Of a stretch of DNA of 5,706 nt, positions 1-5,645 are shown in pieces. How positions within the stretch are numbered: position 1 is the first letter of the stretch; the number at the start of each line of letters is the position of its first letter. Source of the stretch: Verrucomicrobiales bacterium (lineage in GTDB: Bacteria > Verrucomicrobiota > Verrucomicrobiia > Limisphaerales > UBA9464); contig DLVS01000247.1 of assembly GCA_003445095.1 (NCBI GenBank), forward strand, positions 1 to 5,706. The letters run 5' to 3'. The notes under the pieces are model-generated. The model was not told where the DNA came from, did no database searches, and was given only the letters and a program-made list of their open reading frames with translations. The position numbers and the translations under genes are program-made.

Positions 1-602
1 TCGACCCGATTCAGCGACAGCAGGAAATCAGAAATCAACACCATCAAACCGCGTTTGCGGGCCAGATTGGCGACGTGTTCGAGCGGACTCACCAGATCGG
101 TAGCGGTGCCTCCCGCCGGTTTCTCGAGCGCCAGCATGAGCTGTCGCAGATGTCCTGGCCGATGCCGCGCCGGCAAATAGTCGCGCACGCGTTGATCGAA
201 GGAAAGCAGCCCCACCGCGTCGCCTTGTTGGTTCAGGAAATAGGCGAGCGTAGCGGCCAAGGTCGCGGCGTACTCGGCCTTCGAATACCCTTGCGAACCG
301 AAGGTCATGGAGCGGCTTTGATCGGTGAGCAGATGGCATCGAAGATTCGTTTCGTCCTCGAACTTCTTGATGAAATAACGGTCGCTCCGGCCGAAAACCT
401 TCCAGTCCACGAATCTCGGATCGTCTCCGGGCGTGTACTGTCGGTACTCGGTGAACTCGACGGAGAAGCCATGATAAGGGCTGCGATGGAGGCCGGACCA
501 AAACCCCTCGACGACCACTCGTGCCCGCAGTTCGAGGTTGCGGATGCGCATGAGCGCCGCCGGCGAAATCAAAGTGCCGACGTTCTGTGCCCCCGGGTTC
601 AT
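1..602 (-). CDS. DUF58 / vWA-like protein of a MoxR operon (3' end cut by window edge)
   Basis: The first 200 codons of a DUF58-family protein are present; family members of this short soluble type are usually about 290-300 residues, so roughly the last third lies outside the window. The family signature is clear at residues 46-86: FSVEFTEYRQYTPGDDPRFVDW followed in register by GRSDRYFIKKFEDET. A vWA-like fold follows, with a MIDAS metal-site motif D94-x-S96-x-S98 (LLTDQSRSM), a Thr in GGTATD (164-169) and an Asp in LISDF (D192). All three MIDAS elements are therefore retained and metal binding is plausible. No membrane segment is seen in this part, so the protein is probably cytoplasmic. The ATG at 602-600 overlaps the moxR stop as ATGA. 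No Shine-Dalgarno is visible, so translation probably depends on coupling. DUF58 proteins are the usual partners of MoxR ATPases; the exact substrate is unknown. The frame was read by hand from the reverse complement. Confidence 0.93.
   Translation of the reverse strand, partial: MNPGAQNVGTLISPAALMRIRNLELRARVVVEGFWSGLHRSPYHGFSVEFTEYRQYTPGDDPRFVDWKVFGRSDRYFIKKFEDETNLRCHLLTDQSRSMTFGSQGYSKAEYAATLAATLAYFLNQQGDAVGLLSFDQRVRDYLPARHRPGHLRQLMLALEKPAGGTATDLVSPLEHVANLARKRGLMVLISDFLLSLNRV
599..602 (-). promoter_or_regulatory. ATGA stop/start overlap coupling moxR to the DUF58 gene
   Basis: The plus-strand bases tcat read ATGA on the coding strand. TGA ends moxR and ATG starts the DUF58 gene. No purine-rich ribosome binding site precedes the ATG, so re-initiation by terminating ribosomes is the likely mode, giving coordinated amounts of the two partner proteins. 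Confidence 0.85.
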
Positions 603-1618
603 CGCGACAACGGAGCCGCCACCGAACCCAGCAACCGCTCGATGACGTTCTCAACGCGAACACCCTCGGCTTCGGCTCGATAATTCAGCAGGAGGCGGTG
701 CCGAAGCACAGGCAGCGCGAGCTTTTGTAGGTCGGCGACCGTGACATGAGCGCGGCCTTGAATTAGGGCGCGGGCTTTGGCGCCGAGCACCAGAAACTGC
801 GGCGCCCGCGTGCCCGCACCCCAGGTCACCCATTCGTTGACGAAATCTGGGACGCCGGGCTGACGGGGCCGCGACATCGCCGCCAGTTTGACGGCGTAGC
901 GAACCAAGTCTTCCGCGATGGGCACTTGTCGGACGAGTTCGTGGAACCGCAGCACGTCCTCGCCGTGAAACATCGCGTCGATCGCGGCGGGTTTTGCGGC
1001 GGTGGTGCGAGTGATGACCTGTACTTCGTCGTCTTCCGGTAGGTAATCCATCACCACGTTGAACATGAACCGGTCCAACTGCGCTTCGGGCAAGGGATAG
1101 GTGCCTTCCATCTCGATCGGGTTCTGAGTCGCCAGCACGAAGAATGGTTCTTCGAGGGGATGCCGCACACCCGCTGCGGTTACTTGATGTTCCCCCATCG
1201 CTTCCAATAGCGCCGCCTGGGTCTTTGGCGGGGTCCGGTTGATCTCATCAGCGAGAATCATGTTGGCGAACACCGGCCCTTTTACAAAGGTCAACCTGCG
1301 CTCGCCGCCGGTGTCTTGCAAAATCTCGGTGCCGGTGATGTCTGCCGGCATCAGGTCAGGCGTGAATTGGATGCGTTGAAACTTGAGGTGAAAAATTTGG
1401 GCAATCGATTTCACTAAGAGCGTTTTCGCCAGACCCGGCGCCCCAGTGATCAAGCAGTGCCCACCCGCGAGCAGCGCGATCAAGATTTGTTCGATGACAT
1501 CGCGTTGGCCGACGATGACTTTGCCGAGTTCACGCTCGATCCGTTCGCGGCTCGTGGAGAGCTGCTCGAACGTTGCGCGATCGCGTTGGAAGGGTTCGAC
1601 AGGAGTGGGATGAGACAT
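599..1618 (-). CDS. moxR: MoxR-family AAA+ ATPase
   Basis: A 339-residue protein, the normal length for MoxR ATPases, which are cytoplasmic AAA+ chaperones that use ATP hydrolysis to activate or mature partner proteins, commonly vWA-domain proteins encoded beside them. Visible motifs in order are: the family N-terminal VIVGQRDVIEQILIALLAGGH; Walker A GAPGLAKT (59-66); the QFTPDLMPADITG block (84-96); Walker B ILADEINR (121-128, D124/E125); sensor 1 ATQNP (164-168); the family hallmark EGTYPLPEAQLDRF (171-184, with a likely arginine finger at R183); and the C-terminal lid with LRHRLLLNY (305-313), the sensor 2 region. All catalytic elements are intact. The ATG at 1618 lies 83 bp after the DUF4159 gene, and no good Shine-Dalgarno is seen. 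The stop overlaps the DUF58 start by 4 bp. The family call is very secure; the specific client is not known. Confidence 0.97.
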   Translation of the reverse strand: MSHPTPVEPFQRDRATFEQLSTSRERIERELGKVIVGQRDVIEQILIALLAGGHCLITGAPGLAKTLLVKSIAQIFHLKFQRIQFTPDLMPADITGTEILQDTGGERRLTFVKGPVFANMILADEINRTPPKTQAALLEAMGEHQVTAAGVRHPLEEPFFVLATQNPIEMEGTYPLPEAQLDRFMFNVVMDYLPEDDEVQVITRTTAAKPAAIDAMFHGEDVLRFHELVRQVPIAEDLVRYAVKLAAMSRPRQPGVPDFVNEWVTWGAGTRAPQFLVLGAKARALIQGRAHVTVADLQKLALPVLRHRLLLNYRAEAEGVRVENVIERLLGSVAAPLSR

Positions 1619-1701
1619 GTTGAGGACGTGAGAAAGTGATCAGTGATCGATAACCGGTAATCGATAGTCAGCGGTGAGTTGTGGTTGGCGCCAATCGAAC
1701 T
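1619..1701 (-). other. 83-bp intergenic gap between DUF4159-b and moxR
   Basis: This is the only sizeable non-coding gap inside the gene row. It contains the heptamer-periodic repeat and near-palindrome (listed separately) and a perfect 10-bp palindrome TTGGCGCCAA at 1685-1694, close behind the stop codon of the upstream gene. I found no convincing -35/-10 promoter pair, no stem-loop followed by a T run on the coding strand, and no strong Shine-Dalgarno before moxR. A local promoter or attenuator cannot be excluded. Confidence 0.6.
1636..1677. repeat. Degenerate 7-bp tandem repeat with embedded near-palindrome
   Basis: Read in steps of seven from 1636 on the plus strand, the units are gtgatca, gtgatcg, ataaccg, gtaatcg, atagtca, gcggtga. 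The first four to five clearly share an R-T-R-A-Y-C-R pattern and the last is weak. Inside it, 1646-1665 reads ATCGAT-a-ACCGGT-a-ATCGAT, a 20-bp inverted repeat broken at only one base pair. It could be a slippage-derived repeat, a protein-binding site, or a copy of a genome-wide short repeat. Only one copy is in the window, so none of these can be told apart here. Confidence 0.55.
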
Positions 1702-2598
1702 TCAATGTGTCATGGCGTAGAAGACGACGTTGATGCCAAGTGGATACGCGATTTTTTCGGAGAAATTGTGGAAGTAGTAGTCGTTCTCGCCTTCGCGTTC
1801 CCAGCCGTCACCATTGTCGGTGTTATGTGCGGCGAAGACCATCATCCGCCCAGCGTCATCAAAAATCGCGCGATGGTGAACTTCCTTCGCGTCGGAACGT
1901 TCCCAGGTGACGCCGTCCCATTGGCTTTCGACACCGAGTCCCACATTCGGCACCTGGCCCTTCGATTTAATCTCGAACACGCAGTGATAAATGGCGTGAT
2001 TCAGGGGTAGCTCGACGAAAGGACGGCCGGGGAAGACCTGGGCCATGACGTCCTCGACGTTGCTCCATTCCCGCTCGCCCCAAAAATCGTCGAACATGAG
2101 GAACCCTCCGTTGAGAAGGTAATTCCGCAACGCCACAACTTCTTCTTCGCTCAGCGAGAATCCCCCCGGCTCGACCGCATAAATGAATGGATAATTGAAC
2201 AAGTCGGGATCTGTCACCCGCAGAATTCTCCCATTTGGATCCACCTTCATCGAGGTCATCTGCTGAAGGCGAAAAGACAGGTTCAAGTCGCTGTCGGGCA
2301 GATCGGTTGACCAGCCGCCGCGGCCCCAACTACCTCCGCGGTCATAACGGATTCGAGCGAACGTAAAGACGTCCGATTCAAAGCCGGGGGCATTGGTCCA
2401 GGTCGGTGTTCCAGTACTGTGCGATTCAACCTCGCGCGCCGTGCGAACATCATCACCTACCGAGCTTTCGCCATACCAGCGGCCCCCATAACGACGTTGC
2501 GCCACGACCAGAGCCGTTGAAACGACAAATAAGACCAACCAAATCCAGCGAAAACTCAACCTCCCCAGGGATGATTTGATGAACGGGAATTTAGTCAT
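1702..2598 (-). CDS. DUF4159 domain protein, second copy (DUF4159-b), membrane-anchored or exported
   Basis: A 298-residue protein. The N-terminus carries basic residues (K3, K8, R13, R17) followed by a hydrophobic stretch at about 18-33 ending VVAQ, either an uncleaved anchor or a Sec signal peptide, so the bulk is probably periplasmic. After a Gly/Tyr/Arg-rich linker comes the extension shared with its neighbour (RTAREV.S.STGTP.WTNAPGF, 52-73). The DUF4159 domain runs from about residue 76 to the C-terminus, with DDFWGEREW (170-178), LPLNHAIYHCVFEI (197-210), HNTDNGDGWEREGE (258-271) and a final block ending LGINVVFYAMTH. DUF4159 has no established biochemical role but is often found with MoxR/DUF58/Bat genes. 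By hand alignment about two thirds of positions from RTAREV onward are identical to the upstream copy. The ATG at 2598 lies 27 bp after the previous stop, with only a distant GGAG upstream. No conserved catalytic dyad is recognised. Confidence 0.92.
   Translation of the reverse strand: MTKFPFIKSSLGRLSFRWIWLVLFVVSTALVVAQRRYGGRWYGESSVGDDVRTAREVESHSTGTPTWTNAPGFESDVFTFARIRYDRGGSWGRGGWSTDLPDSDLNLSFRLQQMTSMKVDPNGRILRVTDPDLFNYPFIYAVEPGGFSLSEEEVVALRNYLLNGGFLMFDDFWGEREWSNVEDVMAQVFPGRPFVELPLNHAIYHCVFEIKSKGQVPNVGLGVESQWDGVTWERSDAKEVHHRAIFDDAGRMMVFAAHNTDNGDGWEREGENDYYFHNFSEKIAYPLGINVVFYAMTH
2500..2598 (-). other. Predicted signal peptide / membrane anchor of DUF4159-b
   Basis: Residues 1-33 form an unusually long positively charged n-region (about 17 residues), a hydrophobic core (roughly WIWLVLFVVSTALVVA) and a Q at the exit. 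This favours insertion through the Sec pathway. Cleavage is uncertain because no clean A-x-A site is seen. Confidence 0.7.
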
Positions 2599-2625
2599 GG
2601 GGGGTGAGTGATCCGGCTCCAGGAT

Positions 2626-3504
2626 TCAGTGCGTCATGGCGTAGAAGATGATGTTGATCCCTAGCGGATAGGCAATTTTCTCGGAGAAATTGTGAAAATA
2701 ATAATCGCTTTCACCCTCACGCTCCCAGCCGTCGCCGGTGTCCGTATTGTGGAGCGTCATGACCATGATCCGACCTTTGGCATCAAGGATCGCGCGGTGA
2801 TGAACGACATGGCCATCTTCCCGTTCCCAAGTCACTCCGGTCTGTTCGCTCTCGATTCCCATCCGGACATTGGCGCACTGGTACTTGTCTTTAATTTCAA
2901 ACACGCAGTGATAGACGGGATGGTCGAGCGGAAGTTCGATGAAATGATGCTCCGGGAGCACTTCCTTCATGACGTTCTCGCAGTTTTGCCATTCCCGTTC
3001 CCCCCAAAAATCATCCATCAGCATGAACCCACCACCTAACAGATACTGCCGCAACGCGGCCGCCTCGGGGTCGGTCAAATGCAGCGCGCCGGGCGCAGAA
3101 ACGAACAGCATCGGATAGTTAGGAAGCTCCGGATCGTTCAGCCGAATGAGTCGCCCGTCCGGATCCACTTTGATCGAGGTCATTTGCTGGATCCGAAAGG
3201 AGAGGTTGAGATCGCTGTCCGGAAAGTCGGTCGTAAATCCGCCCCCACCCCAGCGATAGGGCCGGCCGGGTTCTTTGTCGTAGCGTAGTCGGGCGAAGGT
3301 AAAGACGTCGCGCTCGAATCCAGGTGCATTGGTCCAAGGAGGGGTGCCGGTGCTGCGGGAGTCCACTTCGCGGGCCGTCCGAGTTCCTTCCGGTACTTCG
3401 ATTTCGCCTCCGCCGCGGAAGCCGCCGAACCCGGCACGTTGAGCGAGCAGAAGGCCGGCGCACAATGAGAGCGCACCGACAACACCCCAGCGAAAGTTTC
3501 TCAT
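2626..3504 (-). CDS. DUF4159 domain protein, first copy (DUF4159-a), secreted
   Basis: A 292-residue protein beginning with a compact Sec-type signal (basic R2/R5, hydrophobic GVVGALSLCAGLLLA, probable exit near residues 21-24), then a Gly/Phe/Arg-rich linker (25-33). The segment RTAREVDSRSTGTPPWTNAP (42-61) is shared with DUF4159-b. The DUF4159 domain spans about 66-292: FPDSDLNLSFRIQQMTS (94-110), LGGGFMLMDDFWGEREW (156-172), LPLDHPVYHCVFEI (191-204), HNTDTGDGWEREGESDYYF (252-270) and a C-terminus ending FYAMTH. The YHC cysteine (C200) is the only mature-region Cys shared by both copies. The start codon lies inside the stop of the upstream peptidase gene (ATGA), which supports this start and co-expression. 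Function is unknown; position suggests a periplasmic partner of the MoxR/DUF58 system. Duplication with strong conservation implies both copies are used, perhaps as a heteromer, but this is inference. Confidence 0.93.
   Translation of the reverse strand: MRNFRWGVVGALSLCAGLLLAQRAGFGGFRGGGEIEVPEGTRTAREVDSRSTGTPPWTNAPGFERDVFTFARLRYDKEPGRPYRWGGGGFTTDFPDSDLNLSFRIQQMTSIKVDPDGRLIRLNDPELPNYPMLFVSAPGALHLTDPEAAALRQYLLGGGFMLMDDFWGEREWQNCENVMKEVLPEHHFIELPLDHPVYHCVFEIKDKYQCANVRMGIESEQTGVTWEREDGHVVHHRAILDAKGRIMVMTLHNTDTGDGWEREGESDYYFHNFSEKIAYPLGINIIFYAMTH
3442..3504 (-). other. Predicted Sec signal peptide of DUF4159-a
   Basis: Residues 1-21 show a basic n-region, a hydrophobic core of about 15 residues and a small residue (A21) before QRA. 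A Cys at position 15 sits in the core, but the preceding LSL does not fit a lipobox, so a lipoprotein is not favoured. Confidence 0.72.
3501..3504 (-). promoter_or_regulatory. ATGA stop/start overlap coupling the peptidase gene to DUF4159-a
   Basis: The plus-strand tcat reads ATGA on the coding strand: TGA closes the TPR-peptidase and ATG opens DUF4159-a. No strong Shine-Dalgarno is seen before the ATG, so coupled re-initiation is likely. This ties the peptidase to the downstream DUF4159/MoxR/DUF58 genes. Confidence 0.85.
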
Positions 3505-5645
3505 GGTACAATCTTCTGTTGAGGAGCGTTGGTGGCTCCGACCTCGAATCTCAAGAGAAGTTCAAGCGCGGCTCGATTGCGGGGAGCGTCCTCCAGAGAC
3601 TCCAGGGTGTGGCGTTTCGCCGCTTGGGCATTCGTTGGCTCCAACAGTCTTGCCAACTGAAAATGTATGGCGGCCGGATTCGGTGGGTCCAACCGCAATA
3701 CGGTTTCGTACGCCGAAATCGCGCCGGGAATGTTGCCCGTGTTTGAATTTGCCTCCGCGAGGTACCGGTACGGCGGAGAGGTTAGCGGATTTACCGCAAG
3801 GTAGCGCTCCGCGTTGAGCGTCACTTCGGTCCAGTCATTTGCCACCGCGGCGAGTTCCATCAACCGCAAATAGGCCTCCGGCGCGGCGGCTTCATGCTCC
3901 GCCACCTTTCGCAGCAGTGCCAATTCGGCGTTGGTGTCTCCCAGTCTCCGCTGCACTTGCGCGAGGAGCGCGGTGGCATTGGCTGCACCTGGCTGGTTGG
4001 GGAACAGTTCAACCAAGCGCAAGAGCGGCTCCTTGGCTCCGGACCAGTCTTTGGCTTCCAATCGAGATTTAGCCTGAAAATCGAGCGCCCAATAATTAGT
4101 GGGTCGCGAGGCCGACCATTCAGTCATTTGGGCGTCAAAGTCGACGTCCGCCCCCCTGCGCGACTTGGTGAACTCGGGCTTTTCCCAATCCAGTCCTGGA
4201 GCCAACGCCTCGGCTTTTTCTCGTGCAAAGGCGGCAAATTCTTTTTCGAAACGATCCAACGACAGGGTGTGCTTTTCGAGCGCGTCGTTAATGAAGGCGC
4301 CTTGTCGCAGGTCGCTGAGAACCGACTTCAGGCCGTCGAGCCCGAAGCGATCCACCAAGAACTCGACGACCAGCGACGATTCGTAGTAGGCAAACTGGAG
4401 ATGGAGCGGCGATGGGGGGCGGAGGAAGGCGGCGCTGAGCCGAGCGATCGGAGTAAGGTCGTTACCCAGAATCATTTCGCGGTACTTGGGCGTCAGATGT
4501 TCTCCCCAAGCAGGATTCGCCTGTCGTTCTTCAAAAACGGAAATCCCTTCGCTTAGCCAACGGGGCATTTTGTTCCGCGTGAATTGCAGAGTCACCACGT
4601 GGCAGAACTCGTGCCAGAGGACAGCCTCCCAATTCACGGTGCCTCCCGGATTCGTCGCGGGGCTGTTGGCCGTCACCAATCGTCCAAAGCACACGCCGAG
4701 GTAACCGGGATTGTCAGGGATTCCAAAGGTTCGAACTCCGAAATCCTTCGCCTCCGCAAAGATTTCGACAGTCGTCGGCTCCGCGAGGGTAACGCCGTAC
4801 TTCGGTACCAGTGTCGCTCGGGCGCGTTCGAGCAGGGACAGCACTCGCGATCCGTACACTTCGGCCTCGCGCGAATGCATTCGGACTACGAAGTGCGAGT
4901 TGGTGAGGGTCGTGTACTTCGCCATCGTGTCGAACAAGGTCACGAGGTTGAACATCGACACGTCGTATCCGTCTTGCGCGTGGACCGCTTGTACGAGATC
5001 CCAGCCCTCGGCTTCCTGACCCAACCGCAAGAGATCGCTCGCGAGTTCCGATTTCGCGGGGAGATAATCCGGATCAAAGGTCAATGCCTCACGCTGGAGC
5101 ACGGCGCCTTCCGCAAATCGGTACTTCTGCGCTAGTTTGAGTCCGATCAAGTAAGGGACTCGTGGATTGGTGGGCCAATACTTCAAGGCGAGTTCACGGG
5201 CAGCCTTTTCCTCGGCCGGCTGATTCTTTAGGTGGGCAATGACCGCTTGATAGGCGGCCGCGTCGGGATGGACGGGATTGATGGATTGAACCTGTTTCAG
5301 GAGGTCGAGCGCGCCCGAATAGTCTTCGGCATCAATCCGGTGATCCGCTAACAGGAGGAGGCTGGGAACGTGTCGCGGGTTGACTTTCAGGGCCGCGGCG
5401 AGGGCCAGAGCCGCTTCTTCACGATCGCTGCCGGCGAACGCGCGGGCTCGGCCAAAATACAAGTCAGCGTCGTTCGTCGTTTGCTTGAGTCCTTCGTCGA
5501 ATCGCTTCGCTGCGAGCGCGAAATCGTGCTTCGCCAACGCCAGTCCACCACTCGCCAAGTACACTTCGCGTCGTTTCGGATCTGACTTGCGGGCCAATTC
5601 GAATACACGATCGAGAACCACCTTGGGATCGGCTCCCGACGCCAA
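3501..5645 (-). CDS. TPR-repeat protein with gluzincin (peptidase MA-like) metalloprotease core, 5' end incomplete
   Basis: From the TTG at 5645 this gives 714 residues. An N-terminal solenoid of TPR-type helices (about 8-215, for example YLASGGLALAKHDFALAAKR and VNPRHVPSLLLLADHRIDAE) leads to a metalloprotease domain (about 245-480). That domain has HEFCH (345-349), the zinc-binding HExxH with catalytic E346, and a third ligand E366 in PRWLSEGISVFEE (361-373), the gluzincin pattern typical of peptidase MA-like families. Further TPRs follow (about 515-700; clearest at 624-655, YRYLAEANSNTGNIPGAISA). The active site is intact. TTG is the only usual start codon in the open frame and has GGAG eight bases upstream. 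However, the frame stays open to 5699 and the extra codons (ending SLVVFGEAALA) read like family sequence, while no signal peptide is present. I therefore think the true N-terminus is missing. The stop overlaps DUF4159-a. A role in processing or scaffolding envelope partners is inferred; TPRs would bind the partners. Confidence 0.88.
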   Translation of the reverse strand: MASGADPKVVLDRVFELARKSDPKRREVYLASGGLALAKHDFALAAKRFDEGLKQTTNDADLYFGRARAFAGSDREEAALALAAALKVNPRHVPSLLLLADHRIDAEDYSGALDLLKQVQSINPVHPDAAAYQAVIAHLKNQPAEEKAARELALKYWPTNPRVPYLIGLKLAQKYRFAEGAVLQREALTFDPDYLPAKSELASDLLRLGQEAEGWDLVQAVHAQDGYDVSMFNLVTLFDTMAKYTTLTNSHFVVRMHSREAEVYGSRVLSLLERARATLVPKYGVTLAEPTTVEIFAEAKDFGVRTFGIPDNPGYLGVCFGRLVTANSPATNPGGTVNWEAVLWHEFCHVVTLQFTRNKMPRWLSEGISVFEERQANPAWGEHLTPKYREMILGNDLTPIARLSAAFLRPPSPLHLQFAYYESSLVVEFLVDRFGLDGLKSVLSDLRQGAFINDALEKHTLSLDRFEKEFAAFAREKAEALAPGLDWEKPEFTKSRRGADVDFDAQMTEWSASRPTNYWALDFQAKSRLEAKDWSGAKEPLLRLVELFPNQPGAANATALLAQVQRRLGDTNAELALLRKVAEHEAAAPEAYLRLMELAAVANDWTEVTLNAERYLAVNPLTSPPYRYLAEANSNTGNIPGAISAYETVLRLDPPNPAAIHFQLARLLEPTNAQAAKRHTLESLEDAPRNRAALELLLRFEVGATNAPQQKIVP
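4599..4613 (-). other. HExxH zinc-binding motif (HEFCH) of the peptidase
   Basis: The codons CAC GAG TTC TGC CAC were checked on the reverse complement. The third zinc ligand glutamate is encoded at 4548-4550 within WLSEG, 17 residues after the second His. Residues flanking both motifs (WHEFCHVVTL and RWLSEGISV) are as expected for a functional gluzincin. Confidence 0.9.

Noticed and set aside
28..663. Minus-strand 211-codon open frame across the DUF58/moxR junction
   Set aside because: It is an arginine-rich, low-complexity translation in another frame of the same strand. The DUF58 frame over the same bases shows the family signature and a MIDAS motif, so this is a shadow.
75..683. Plus-strand 202-codon open frame antisense to DUF58 and moxR
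   Set aside because: It lies wholly opposite recognised coding sequence and its translation resembles no family; long antisense frames are expected in GC-rich genes.
1646..1665. Rho-independent terminator at the near-palindrome
   Set aside because: The dyad has no loop and no T run follows on the coding strand, so a stable terminator hairpin is not supported.
3442..3504. Lipoprotein signal in DUF4159-a because of Cys15
   Set aside because: The residues before the Cys (LSL) do not match a lipobox, and the Cys lies in the middle of the hydrophobic core.
3894..4556. Plus-strand 220-codon open frame antisense to the peptidase
   Set aside because: It is opposite the well-supported TPR/HExxH gene, with no recognisable domain and no good start context.
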